Below are positions 1 to 11,503 of a stretch of 64,000 bases of DNA, piece by piece. Position 1 is the first letter of the stretch. Each line of letters opens with the position of its first letter. Under the pieces are notes generated by a model. It ran no database searches. It saw only the letters and a list, made by a program, of their open reading frames with translations, and had not been told where the DNA came from. The position numbers and the translations under genes were made by a program. Source of the stretch: Psilocybe azurescens (lineage: Eukaryota > Basidiomycota > Agaricomycetes > Agaricales > Agrocybaceae); NCBI GenBank assembly GCA_023853785.1, contig JAJIRX010000602.1, positions 186,001 to 250,000 on the forward strand, written 5' to 3'.

Positions 1-764
1 AAAGTTTGGCAATAACTTTGATTGGAGGGGTCGTCCGGTGAAGGTGTTAATTTTAGGACAACCTGGAAAAAGATTAGGTATTTTTAGACAAACGACACCT
101 TGGAGATAGTCTTTATCTATATCTTACCGGTGCGCGTATGAAAACGCCAGTAAACGGGTCTTCTGGATTACGAAGGCCTTCGACATCCAGTGCTGCCTCA
201 AATGACTCAACCTGTGATACGTTACAACTTATTTTCAGTTCATAATCCTTGTAGATCGAAGGGAGAAAACGGACCTGTGATCCCCATCCGTTGCGAGCAA
301 TCGTGATAGACATTCCACCCAGTAATTCTTGACCGCCCTTCTTCGCATTCTCGACGACTTGGGAGAGTAAAATAGCGCCTGCACACGTGCCCCAGACAGG
401 CTTGGATTTGACAAATTCCCTGAGCGGTTCAAGTACACCGGAGATGCGTGCGAGCAACGCAATCGTCGTGCTCTCTGCAGCATTATCTGATTTAGCGTAC
501 ATTATATGCGTCTCTGGACATCACTGACCCCCTCCAGGGATAATCAAAGCATCACATCTTCCAAGATCATCTGGTGTTTTGACAAATATTACCTCCAATT
601 TTCTGGCTAGTGGTAGCTTTTCTAGAGCTGTCTTGTGCTCGACAAATGCACCCTGCAGAGCTGATTACACATAATCAGTCCCTTTCCAGAATTATTGCGC
701 GAGCATGCTCACCAAGTATGCCAATAACGACCTTCTGTGCTCTGTCCCCTAGAGTTACAGTCAT
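1..764 (-). CDS. pdxT: Pyridoxal 5'-phosphate synthase glutaminase subunit (PdxT/SNO type), 3' end outside window
   Basis: Class I glutamine amidotransferase subunit that releases ammonia from glutamine for the PdxS/SNZ synthase in vitamin B6 synthesis. Five exons can be joined by clean GT-AG introns: 764-713, 660-529, 474-275, 211-128 and 62-1, and the frame runs off the window start. The joined protein begins MTVTLGDRAQK and shows LALQGAFVEH, IIPGGES (the GGES is restored only by splicing the 54-nt intron 528-475), the nucleophile-elbow Cys in WGTCAGA, KKGGQELLGG, ARNGWGSQ and FTGVFIRAP. The catalytic Cys is therefore present; the His/Glu pair expected near the C-terminus lies beyond the window. 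The start was chosen because it gives the family N-terminus directly before LALQGAF. It is transcribed away from the HRP1-like gene with about 320 bp between the two starts. No frame breaks were found. Confidence 0.93.
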
Positions 765-1084
765 TGATAATAGTTCCGGATAAAAGGCAGTAATACAGGT
801 TCCAAGTAATTCACAATCGCTGTAACACTTTGTCGTAACCTGTTATGTTATGAGAAAAGCAAGATCACTTGTGCGATAAGAAAGATACATTTGTATTAGC
901 TAGATCACATACAGTCAGCACGGCAATGACTCGAGCATTGTCACTGTGAACATTGCTGATATCAATGACAGGATCAGAAAATTGTTCTGTGGTCCGAGCG
1001 CACGGGTGTGACCGTGTGACCGCTTTTGTGTTCAAGACGAAATGCCCCAGACCTCAAAATACACCTCTCTCCTCTACCACCACA
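765..1084. promoter_or_regulatory. Divergent intergenic promoter region, pdxT / HRP1-like
   Basis: This 320-bp space separates two start codons pointing away from each other, so it must contain both promoters. Pyrimidine-rich sequence with several CACC/CTC blocks lies just before the plus-strand start at 1085. No convincing TATA box could be assigned to either side. Confidence 0.5.
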
Positions 1085-3100
1085 ATGTCCGACCTCGATG
1101 CTGACCTCTATGGCGGTAAGTTTCTGTGACTATGTCTTTTGTTTACGCTTGCTGAATGTGTTATCTAGATCTGTACGGAAATGATGAGGGAGACAATGAG
1201 CAGCTTCAAGAGGAACTGGACACGCCAGCAGAACCGCCAGCGGCAGAAGTCGTAGTGAAAACGGAAGTGCCTGAAGTTTCTTCAAAACCTGTCACCGAGA
1301 AGCTGCATACAAATGGCACGCAGTCTCAAGCTCCAACGACGAATGGTATTCCGCAGCAAACAACATACGCCCAACAAGCACCACAACAGATCCCGACATA
1401 CGAACAGCCTCTACCGAATGACTACCGAGAGGCGCTTACACCACGGACGGACGGTGGTTATCAAAACATTGCAGGTGCTGAGCGGTCAGTACGCCCGTCA
1501 GAAATGAAGGATGAAGGGTAAGAAATTTTACCATCGCGATAACTGACGCTGTCTCCTCCCAAGGCAATCTACTGTGGGCCATTAGCTGCCTATATAATCC
1601 TAAGACTCTCGCGTAGTCAGTCGCTCGTCTAAGCTAGCTCTAGCGTATCTGCAGCACATTGCTAGGTCTAGGCTAAGCTACCAACACGTTCATGTCCCGG
1701 TCCCACAGTAGAGTCTTCCATCTTCTCTTTCTCTTGTCATAACGCATTCTGTTTAGCCTACCGATACTAATAGCAATTTTTGCTTTTTCTATATCTGTCT
1801 CTTCCATATACATCTTCCGCAAACTCCCTTCAACATCCGCATCAAATCTGCAATTATTCCTATCCTACGCATGTCGCACATTTCTATAGCAAAATGTTCA
1901 TCGGTGGTCTAAATTGGGATACTACGGATGGTACATACAACTTCTTACTGTCGTTACATATTCTTATCGCTAAATTTTCCATATCACGTAGAGTCACTGC
2001 GAGAATATTTTACGCAGTTCGGAAAAGTGGACGCCTGCACCATCATGCGAGATGCTGCTGGTCGTTCGCGCTGCTTTGCCTTCCTAACTTTTGACGATCC
2101 AGCCAGTGTTAATGCTGTTATGGTTCGAGAACATTATTTGGATGGTAAAATTGTAAGTAGCGTCAAGGACTTTGAACTGGACTGCTTTCTAATATTTCGA
2201 CTATTTAGATTGATCCTAAGAGAGCTATTCCCAGACAAGAACATCAAAGAGCGACCAAGTTGTTCATCGGAGGTCTTGCTGGTAGTGTTACTTCTGAATC
2301 TATGCGCGAGTTCTTTTCTCAGTACGGTAAAGTCATCGACTCGACAGTTATGTTGGACCGTGAGACTGGCCGCAGCAAAGGTTTCGGGTTTGTATCCTTT
2401 GAAGATACGAACGTTCAGCCATTCCTCGGGTTTGGAAATCTTGAGATTGACGGCAAACTGGTTAGTCCCTTGCATAATAGTGTCTTGCTCTTTTGAGTGC
2501 TCACAATTTCTCGTAATTTTGCAGATCGATGTGAAATTAGCACAGCCAAGATATCAGCGTGACAACTTCCCTCACGAAGAAGCTGCTGCAGCTGCTGCAG
2601 GGCCTGATTTCAGTCAAGGCGCAGCCGGGGCTGTGGCAGGGGCGCCTCGATTCAACCCGCAGCAAGCCAACTTCGGCAACGCCGTGCCCACGAACGTCGG
2701 CGGCGCGGGCAACACGCCGTTCGACCCGCAGGCTCTGGCGGCGCTGTATACGCGCATGTTCCAGATGTCAGGTGCTGGCGCGATGAATCCCGGGATGATG
2801 GGCGGGATGGGCGGGGGCATGAACCCAATGATGGCTGGTATGGGCGGCGCGGGTGGATTCCCTGGTGCGATGCGGCCTGCGATGGGCATGGGTATGGGCA
2901 TGGGCGGTATGGGCGGAGGAGGACCTGGGATGATGGGTATGGGCCGTGGTGGACAGGGTATGGTGGGCGGGGGTATGAACCCCAATATACCGCGAGGACC
3001 GCGCGGGGCTGGTGGGCCTACCGGAGCTATGGGTGCGGCGGGTGTGGGACCGCAGAGAAGTCAGCGGGGAGGACATAATTTCCATCCTTACGCCCGATAA
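1085..3100 (+). CDS. HRP1: HRP1/Nab4-like hnRNP with two RRMs and a Gly/Met-rich tail
   Basis: RNA-binding protein of the Hrp1 type. In yeast this family acts in cleavage factor IB for mRNA 3'-end formation and shuttles from nucleus to cytoplasm. Exons: 1085 to about 1114, about 1169-1517, 1890-1930, 1992-2152, 2209-2460, 2525-3100. An acidic Gln-rich N-terminus precedes RRM1 (KMFIGGLNWDTTDESLREYF, restored by splicing; RNP1 is the degenerate RCFAFLTF), the Hrp1 linker IDPKRAIPRQEHQRATK, RRM2 (RNP2 LFIGGL, RNP1 KGFGFVSF) and a C-terminal region very rich in Gly and Met, with several MGM and GGM runs, ending HNFHPYAR. The third intron-exon junction also keeps DGKI/IDPKRAIPR in frame. The 372-nt intron 1518-1889 is far longer than the others (about 55-65 nt) and could hold a regulatory element or alternative exon. 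No frame breaks were found. Confidence 0.9.
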
Positions 3101-3524
3101 TGGTGACGACGGATCGATGAGCTGAACTTTCTGTTTGTACTAGACGTATATTATCACTCTGCCCCCGCCTCATTCCCGGTTTTACAGAAAAATTATATAG
3201 CTTCTTTTACTAGTACTTGTCTTTAACTTACTTATTTCGTTTTCACATTCGCTTTTTTTGTAACAACATTGCCACCAATCATAGTACTTTATTGTTAGTG
3301 TTGGCGTGGACATGTAAAGTTTTCGGTTCTTTCGCAAGCTCTTGTTAGTGTTATAATTAAGGTTCGGTCGCCATCTCAAATTTGGGTCGCCATCTGTACA
3401 TATCTTCAACTTGAACTTATCCATCTTTGCATTGCTTTCCGTTTATCCAATGTACTTCACTCACATTCTCTAAAAATTTCACAGTGTCTATTTCATACTT
3501 ACTCTATACTCTATTCTGGCTCTA
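3101..3524. other. Intergenic, probable 3' UTR of HRP1-like gene and BTB promoter
   Basis: AT-rich sequence between two plus-strand genes. Short reading frames on the minus strand have no family features. Pyrimidine-rich sequence runs up to the BTB start at 3525. Nothing else was recognised. Confidence 0.4.
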
Positions 3525-4819
3525 ATGTCTGGCAACCTCGCCGATTCAGGCCTTCCAAATACTGACTTCTCGGATTTTGGCTGTGCGGATGCAAGCCCTC
3601 TGGTGTTAACGACGACTCGGAATGTCTGGTGGGAACCTTTCGGACAGCTGCTTCCGGCCAATATCCAGGCTGAGATATCAAAGACGCTTTGGTGTGACTA
3701 CAATGAATATGTGGTGTTTGAAGCCGGAAATACGTGTTTGTTTCGTCTGCCGCCCACCAGCTTCTTGTCGAAGTCTTCGGTGTTTTATGACCTTTATTAC
3801 TCGAGTACCTCTTTGTCGACCGACTTCGAGAGATATCGTACTAGTGATCCCGTTGTAGCTGGGGCCAGGGCACGGATGATGCAGTGGTCAAACTCCTAAG
3901 CGTCTCGACTCTTGAAGCCGCGCACTTTCTGATGGCGCTGTATGATCCAGAGTCAGTCGTACATTCATGCCTTCTGGTATATGGATTCGTATTCATATTC
4001 CATGCTAAATTCTTCTCTGGTGGCTGGTTTCGGTATGCTAGATACTTTGAAGGTCCCTTCGGGAAAAATTCTCTGGAACAGATTCTAGCGGTCTTCAAGC
4101 TGGCTTCTAAATATCAAGTCAAGTTTCTGCGGCGCAGGGCTCTGGCCCAACTCGAGCTGGCGTACCCGTGTTCTGGTGTAGATTCATGGGACAACCGTGA
4201 CGCTGCTTTTCCTTCTCCACCGACCCTGACCTCCACGAATATCGTCAACAGGAGTGCGGAACGCTTACAGAAACGTATAAAGTGATCGAGCTGTGCACTG
4301 CTTGCGATGCACAGTGGATCCTGCCTTCCGCGTTCTATGAATGCCGCTTGTACGACATAGAGACGATTTTGAAGCATTAAAAATGGAGAGACGATAGCGA
4401 AGGCACTCTGTCCGAGGTCGTCAAGAACGCGATACTGTACGGATACAACTTGCACATGCGGGAGAGCTCCCGAATCCTCTCCTTTCTGCACCTCGGATCC
4501 CAATCGCCAGCGAACAAAAAGAGCTTGTGTGCTTGAAGATTAGGCAGGATATGCTGAAGAAGATATTCACGGAGCGTGAGCAGCGACGTGTGATGCAGGA
4601 TTTTTGGGCAAGGTTTGGGATGATGATGACTGGGAGGTTAGATCCCTGGGGATGTGCGATTTTTGTTTGGAGATTTGTGAGGCGAGGCATAATGAGGACC
4701 GGAGATGTGCTTGGGAGGGCTTGCCTGTAATGTATGGTCTGGAGGATCGGAACGCTCTGCGTGCTATGCACTATTCTTTTTGTCTTCGTGATTTCTTTTT
4801 TTTTGTTGTATGGGCGTAA
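3525..4819 (+). pseudogene. BTB/POZ-domain protein of the Agaricomycete type, broken
   Basis: Divergent BTB/POZ protein. Pieces in family order: YVVFEAGNTCLFRLPPTSFL and SSVFYDLY near 3720-3800 (BTB core); GTDDAVVKLLSVSTLEAAHF with MALYDPE, spliced through a likely intron (about 3941-4040) to YFEGPFGKNSLEQILAVFKL and SKYQVKFLRRRAL; then VIELCTACDAQWILPSAFYE; then LPIASEQKELVCLKIRQDML; and finally MCDFCLEICEARHNEDRRCAWEG-type C-terminal Cys/His sequence. These pieces lie in different frames, and an in-frame TAA follows ETILKH at about 4378. One frame change near 3850 could be an intron, but those near 4200 and 4490 have no plausible GT-AG solution. Function is unknown: fungal BTB proteins of this type are a large expanded family, often with unknown partners. 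Pseudogene status would fall if the indels are sequence errors. Confidence 0.65.
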
Positions 4820-5326
4820 TGTCGACCACTCAATCCAGAGCGACTTTCAGGTCAATCGATCGAAGTAATGGTCTTTCGGTGATAATGACTCAAAGCAGGT
4901 AAGCGGGTCCCAAGTTCTACCAGAGTTTGACATTTTTGTCAGGCTTTTCGACCGTGTCTAGGTCCAAAAAACCGCCGTATCTTTCGCTGACGATCTTGCC
5001 GAGGTTCCTGTTGAGGTTTCTTCTGTTACTTCGACGGACGTGTCTGCCTACTATTGAGATCCCATCAGTGTAAATCTGCTCAAGCTTCCGGGCGTGTTTG
5101 CGCACACTAACTAACTCCAGCTAATACTTACGCCCACCGTTGGTGAACTGAGTACTGCATCAGCATCGCACCTTCAGTGGGGAGGGCAGACATTTTAAAG
5201 TCCCCTCCTTGCTGCCAGAAAACTTGACCTGAGGAGGAAGTTCCGAACTTTGAGGGTGCTATTACACAACAATTAGGCAGGTGGGTACATGAAATTGTTT
5301 CTACAAGGTTGTAATATATACGCATC
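4820..5326. other. Spacer at the start of the duplicated array
   Basis: No gene is supported. From about 5150 the sequence resembles 16,870-17,023 and 27,420-27,514 (shared blocks such as AACTTTGAGGGTGC and GCAGGTGGGTACAT). This marks the 3' flank of each TPR-CHAT copy and the left edge of the repeated unit. Confidence 0.6.
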
Positions 5327-8300
5327 TCATTTGCCCATATGAATGAAAGGAATCCATCGCCGGAATGAAACTTTCCGGGAACGTAGCTCCTTGACCGCGA
5401 TGTGAAGTGCATACGCAGACTTCGTCACATCTGGTTCACCAGCCGATTTCCCGTCGGGACCACGGAAAAGTTCTCGATAGAATGCGTCTGCGATAGTAGG
5501 CCCGTCTTTGTCCATCATTTCCCTACCCAATGCAATTAGGATTGATGTTCATGAGAGGAATGCCAGCGAGAAAGAAACGTACCACATGGTAGCGACAACC
5601 CGCCGAAATCCTGAAAACAGCAGGCACGCAGCTAGACTCATCGCTTCATCCGGTATATTTTGGTCACCCATCGCCGTCTCACAAGCGCACAGAAACGCAA
5701 GTGATCCATTCGGCATCTTCTCCTTCATAATCCTCGAGATCCGCAGTAGTCCATCGGACAGCTTCAGTCCGCTGTCCAGGGGTTTCAATGCATCTTGCAT
5801 GCCATGACATGCAAAGTGGACGACAGATACAGTCGAAAGACGAGCGGCGACGTCTTCGATCTCCGCAGGTGATCCAGGAATACCCAATTCTACAAGAGCG
5901 TCCTGAGATACATACTGCCGAATTTTGTTTAATTCGTCTTTTGTAGAAGCCAATTGTTGAGATTCGATGACTGCCATCATTCGAAACGTTTCGGTGGTGG
6001 ATGCAGATGGCTCAGAAAGAAGCGCGGCTACAGCTGGAGTGTATGAAGAAACGAAGTAATCTGGAGCGCAATTGATAGCTAGGGGATCATCGTAGTCGCC
6101 CGCAGCGTGAATAGGAAGGAAAGTAAAACGGCCAGTGGGACACCATTGTAAGATAGGCATTTGGTTCGATTTCTGCGTCATGTTATAAGTAAATTGATTA
6201 TTAGCAGAAATTCAACAGTTGACCTTGATATTAAGGTAATCGATGACCGGCTTCACCAATTCGTCCCACAGCATTTTCAAAACAGGTCTGAAGGTGCCAT
6301 CCGAGTCTCCACCGTCATTCTCAAAGCTTATTCCTCGCTCTTCACCTAAGAGCTTGGTGATTGTGTCTCGGGTTTGATCAATGAACGACCGTGATATCAC
6401 TGACTGAGAGGAAGCCATACGGATGCTATCAACGAGTATCTTTAGAATAGGAGTGTGTAAGTTTGGAAGGGGATGTGATGAATGTTTGTTGACGTCATGA
6501 TGAGGCAGTGACTGCAAACATCATTTTCGATGAGAAAGACAACTGGGTATTCGGATGCGGCTGGTTTGAGTGAGGATAAACGGGGCGGGAGTAGAAAATC
6601 CTCGAACCCGTGCAATTGCCTGACTTTAAGAATATTTTGTTCCCATTCTTCATTAAGGCGATTAAGTCGGGAAGCCTCTTGGTCTATGGATAACTTTTTC
6701 CGATTATCTAGAAGTTGAGCAGTGACATCACGATGAGATCCGTTCTCCAGCTCTTTGGAAATATCTTGCAGTCTATCCGCCAATTGTGGACCATTTGGTG
6801 CGATGCTGCGGAGTCGATGGAAGGGAGAGCGGAGAGATAGGACCTGTGACCAGAAGATGCCTCGACCTACTTCCAAAAATTCTATAGCTTTGTCTAAATT
6901 TCCGGAGAGAATAGTGCATATAGATGCATCACGGGCTAAGCCATCGGTGCCCGTAGTCAAGGCTTTCTGTCGTGATTGTACATCCAAACTCAAAGCAGCG
7001 ACTTGTGGTAAAGCCTGTAGGGCGGCTTCATATGCATGAATTGCAGAGCTATGTTGGCTTTGGACAGCGAGGCCTATCCATATCTTTGCAAAATTTAGAC
7101 GATGAGATGGAGGTTGGAATAAGTATTGCGCAGCAGCGGAGAAGAAAGACATTGCCTCATCGAGATCACTTTGTTCACCTCGTTGGCTGAATTGTGTCCA
7201 CAGTGTGTTAGCAAGATTATTGAGTGACGTAGCGCGTTCGGGATGGGGTGGAAATCGGAGCTCGAGAGCTTGTCTATGCAGAGAAATGGCCTCATCCAGA
7301 TCACTTCGTTCACCGCATTGGTTAAATTGCGTATGCAGTGCGGTAGCAAGATTGCTGAGCGACATAGATCGATCAGGATGGGTCACAGGTCGAAGTTCAA
7401 GAGCTTGCCTGTCAAGGTAGATGACTGCATCCAGATCTCCTTGTTCACCTCCTTGGCTAAATTGTGTCCACAGTGCGGTAGCAAGATTGCTGAGCGACAT
7501 GGATCGATCAGGATGAGATGCAGGTTGGAGCTCAAGAGCTTGCCTGTGGAGAGATATGGATTCATCCAGATCACTTTGTTCACCTCGTTGTTCGAATTGT
7601 GCCCACAGTGCGTTAGCAAGATTATTGAGTGATTTAGAGCGTTCGGGATGGGGTGCAAGTCGGAGCTCAACAGCTTGCCTATGCAGTGAAATGGCTTCAT
7701 CAAGGTCACTTTGCTCGCCAGTTTGGTTGAATCGTGTCCGCAGTGTGTTGGCAAGATTATTGAATGACATGGAGCGTTCGGGATGAGGTGCAGGTCGGAG
7801 CTCAAGAGCTTCCCTGTTGAGGTAGATAGCTTCATCCAGATCACCTTGTTCACCTCCTCGGCTAAATTGTGTCCTCAGTACAAGAGCAAGATTGCTGAGC
7901 GACATGAATCGATCAGGATGAGGTGCAGGCCGGAGCTCAAGAGCTTGCCTGTGGAGAGAGATTGCTTCATCCAGAACACTTTGTTCATCTTGTTGATTGA
8001 ATCGTGTCCACAGTGCGTTAGCAAGATTATTGAGTGATACGGAGCGTTCGGGATGGGGTGCAGGTCGGAGTTCAAGAGCTTGCCTGTTGAGGTAGATGGC
8101 TTCATCCAGATCACTTTGTTCACCTCCTTGGTTAAATCGTGTCCACAGTGCATAAGCCATATCATCGAGCAGCATGGATCGATTGGGATGAGGCCGGAGG
8201 ACGAGCTCAAGAGCTTGCCTACCGAGAGAGATCACTTCATCGAGATCACTTCGCCGATTTTTTCATTGAAACGTATCCACAGTGAATTAGCAAGATTGCT

Positions 8301-9825
8301 CAGTGAGCTAGATCGACTGGGATTCGGTGAAAGTCGGAGCTCAAGAGCTTGCCTGTGGAGTGAAATGGCTTCGTCAAGATCACTTTGTTCACCTGCTTGG
8401 TCAAATCGTGTCCGCAATGTGTTGGCAAGACTATTAAGCAACTGGGATCGATCGGGATGGGGTGAAAGTCGGAGTTCGACAGCTTGCCTGTGGAAACAAA
8501 TGGCCTCGTCGAGATCACTTTGCTGACCGTCATACTTAAATCGGACCGCCAGCAGAGAAGCAAGATTATGGACACCAGCAATGTAATGCTCAGTTCTATG
8601 AGGCCTTTCTGCAATTACTTCACGGAAAAGTGTCACTGCGGTATTCAGATCACCCATGTTACCAGACTTAATGAACCGTTTGTAGAGTTCGATGGCGGAG
8701 GAAAATTGTTCGTGAACATTTGCAGTGGCAGTTCTCGTGACTTCGGTGTTCCCAGCTTTCAGATAAGCCAATGCTCTTTGAAGATCGAAAATATCGCCCG
8801 TTAAGTTCGATCGTTCTATTAACAAACCGCAGAGTTGCATCCAAGCGTCCGTAAGCGAATATTGCCGAGCTTGCTCAGTGCGCGGTATCATGGCGTCTTG
8901 CAGGCTAGAAATAGCTTCGCCTAGATCACTCGCAGTCGTATCATGGAAATGGTTTAACCGGTTATAAAATACATCCACAAAGAGTCGTTATGGCGACAAA
9001 CAGGGTGGTAGATCCAAATGAACAATATGGAGCTGATTGTTGAACAAGGAAAATCACGGTGTTTAGGACATGAAGGGAAGTCGACTTCTGGAAATTTATC
9101 AAAGATCCCTTCGCCAATTCCAGTGTATCTTGTGTATCGGTCTCGTCCTCCTGTCTAATGACGGTAGTGCTCTGATCAGGGTGTATGAGTTGGTCTAGGT
9201 CCTGAAGGCGACGGGCCAAACATTCCATAAAATCTTCATTCTGATTGGTGTACATGAATCTGACACCCAAGGCGGACGCAAGATATTTCACGGCATCAAT
9301 TGGGAGTGTATGCGCAATCGGACGGCTACCAAAAACTTGACGAAATAGGAAGATCGCGGTATCAAGGTCTGAAAGTGATAGCTCTGCCTTGCATTCTGCC
9401 ATGAGCGAGATGGCATGACCAACGATCTCGGACGCTTCTTCATCGTTAATTAAGTTCTGTATTATATAACATTTATCACATTCAGGGGAGCGAGGCAACT
9501 TCAATTTACTTACATCTATTGCAATGGGGGTGTTTCCATCGATATCTGCAGTACGTCCAGCTGAGCCTCTACCTCTGACCTGCTCTTCATTAGATCGCGA
9601 TGTATCGAATGTAGTAAAAAACGTACTAAAAATGGTGAGCTCTCTTGTGCACTTGATTGTGCACTGTTACTCTCGCCATGATATCTGCACACACATATTG
9701 TTAGAAACGACAACAGTCTCCAAAATCGGCGATACGGACATGAACTTCGACGACGATATGAGATCCTGGCTGTTGGGTGGGGACGCATCTAATTTGCTAT
9801 TGGGAAATGAGTCTATTATAGTCAT
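5327..9825 (-). CDS. TPR-CHAT caspase-like protein, array copy 1 (frame breaks)
   Basis: CHAT (Caspase HetF Associated with TPRs) is a caspase-like cysteine protease fold. The proposed start at 9825 (MTIIDSFPNSKLDASPPN) is followed by a spacer exon, the NLINDEEASEI region (9.5-9.0 kb), an N-terminal helical region (8.97-8.56 kb), about 11 TPR units of 45 residues (to about 7.1 kb), a linker (QVAALSLDVQSRQKALTTG, FLEVGRGIFWSQVLSLRSP) and the CHAT domain. Splicing intron 6223-6174 joins LNIK to KSNQMPILQWCPTG, and intron 5582-5523 joins ATMW to EMMDKDGP in the last exon. The predicted catalytic pair is visible: His in VHFACHGMQ (about 5800-5820) and Cys in LCACETAMG (about 5675-5695). Frame breaks relative to the paralogues: an extra base near 8980 (A-run), a 4-base loss near 8250 and one missing base in the G4 run at 6469-6472. 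It is followed on the same strand by no gene of the pair. Confidence 0.8.
7090..8560 (-). repeat. TPR-coding tandem repeat, copy 1 (about 11 x 135 bp)
   Basis: The unit is 135 bp (45 residues) with consensus LNNLANALWTRF, GGEQSDLDEAISLHRQ, ALELRPAPHPERS. The NLA/ALW and DLDEAI positions match a TPR helix pair. The repeats are moderately diverged from each other, more than in copy 3. Confidence 0.88.
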
Positions 9826-10088
9826 AGTGGTGAGATGGTTAAGTTGTGGATAGAGGAAGGCCATACTGGAAGCCAGCTCAGTTGGAGGTTATATGTAGGG
9901 GCCATGCGAAGAGACGGTAAACTCGGTACAGCATTTAAGATAAATTTAATCCAATTCCTTCAACTCTGCTATGCGTGCATAGCACGAACTTTAAAGCGGA
10001 CTACCCTTGTGGCATCCGCGATTTAGGTTTGTAAGAATATAGGGTTGCGGATATGAGTTATGAGCAAGTTATGATTGAGGGGTAAGTA
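9826..10088. promoter_or_regulatory. Upstream region of TPR-CHAT copy 1, proximal part
   Basis: The sequence is homologous to 22,668-22,940 and 35,252-35,540, upstream of the other TPR-CHAT copies (shared GTGGATAGAGGAAGG, CCTTGTGGCATCC and ATTTAGGTTTGTA blocks). Shared upstream sequence shows that the duplication included the promoter. No TATA box is assigned. Confidence 0.5.
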
Positions 10089-10745
10089 CTATCACTAACC
10101 CCGTGTTTGAAAGGGGGCCCAGTGTTTGTAAACCGACACTTTTCATTTATAACTTTACAACCGCTGCTTCGTTAGATTTGATTTTGGCACTCTCATAGAG
10201 ACAGCTTATATGCACATTAATTTGAATTTTCATATTTTTATATTCAACATAAGGGCCAAGATATTGTAATGAATGTGCCAAAAAGTGTAATATCAGGCTC
10301 TGACATCGCAAAATGGCTTTTTTTCTCCATTTTTTTGTATTGTGCATAACAGGTCATTTATTATCTTTCTTATAATTTTTGAAGCCATAAAGTGTGAGGA
10401 AGGATGGTAAAAATACAGGTGTGACAAGACACTGAAATAGTCAACAAAGATTTTAAACTCCGACACGCGTATACGTTTAGGCTTCCTCGGAGTTTAAATA
10501 TTCATTACGATTCATGTTGATGATTGCGAAGTTGTATGTGACCCGTGCGTGACAACTATTCCAAACACTAGGTCCCTTTCTTTTCCCGATTCCTCTCCTT
10601 CAACATCAACTCTTAGAAATAAAAACATATTATTGTAGCTGAAACGCTAAGCTTTACAATGGTAGAATTTTTATAAAAATTAGTGCAGAAATCGTAAATA
10701 TATGCTTTGGTCTTTAAAATTTTACAAACACTGGGTTAGTGATAG
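10089..10745. mobile_element. MITE-like element with terminal inverted repeats and TA duplication
   Basis: A 657-bp insertion is found only in copy 1; copies 2 and 3 read straight across this point (GTTATGATTGA...GTGTCCTATA). The ends are inverted repeats: the left end begins CTATCACTAACCC followed by CGTGTTTG, and the right end is the reverse complement with one mismatch (CAAACACTGGGTTAGTGATAG). It is flanked by TA on both sides (10,087-10,088 and 10,746-10,747), as for Tc1/mariner-type insertion. There is no transposase frame, so it is non-autonomous. An inner inverted pair (AAACTCCGA / TCGGAGTTT) lies at about 10,454-10,496. Confidence 0.8.
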
Positions 10746-11503
10746 TATCCTATAATTCCTGACGCGCCGGCACCGGCACCGCACCGGCACTGTTGATCTT
10801 TCTCTCCTCCAACATGGCACATCTCAAATATCTTTATCTGGCCAATAGCAGGACACTGCTCTTTTTCTGCAAAGATTCGATGTGAACAGGCGGACGGATT
10901 TATTCAGAAAAGTGTTAGATCATTTTCCTCTCTTAAAATGGGCCATTAAAGGTACGATCTCGACTTCAGAGACATCGGAAATCATCCTCTATCTTTCATA
11001 TTTCACTTGTTCTGTATCATTGCAGACCACTGTTCTCGCTTTCAGACAAATCTCCTGCTCCAAAGTACCCCTTTCAGCGTGTTTCAGTCCAGAGAAGAAG
11101 GCCCACGCAAATATGTATTTTGTTGGTGAGTTGCAGTGCCAAGTGAAGCCCCTCTCTTTCGCTGAAAGTACAACTTCATACTGGGCTTCAAACGGCTCTT
11201 GAGCTGCATTTCGTGACGAGTCTTTCTAGCCAATATCTCGTAGCAATTTCATAGTCTGGTCAGGGTCGCACAGGTACATCTCTACTCCACCCCGGAGGAT
11301 GCTGTTCAGTGGCTTGTGGTTTATATATACTGAAAAACGAGCCCTTGACCTGTGCTTCGCACGGTGTACCAACATGCCGCCGCATTAATTTGAAAATATT
11401 CACATATGTATGCCCAACATTTGCCCAATGTGTTTTATAAATTACATATATTGACATCACATGAGAGAGTCGAGTAAGCTCGAAACAGAAAATTCAACAT
11501 ATT
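10746..11503. other. Conserved spacer between ANK-NTase and TPR-CHAT genes, copy 1
   Basis: This block is also present at about 22,940-23,742 and 35,555-36,270. It begins with a GC-rich microrepeat of GGCACC/CGGCAC at about 10,762-10,794. At 11,200-11,460 on the minus strand is a short coding-looking stretch conserved in all copies, with VEMYL and KPLNSI in copy 2. It could be a last exon of the ankyrin gene, but no splice path is proven. Confidence 0.45.

Noticed and set aside
2768..3085. Minus-strand His/Ser/Thr-rich frame opposite the HRP1 tail
   Set aside because: It mirrors the low-complexity Gly/Met codons of the plus-strand exon; no independent support.
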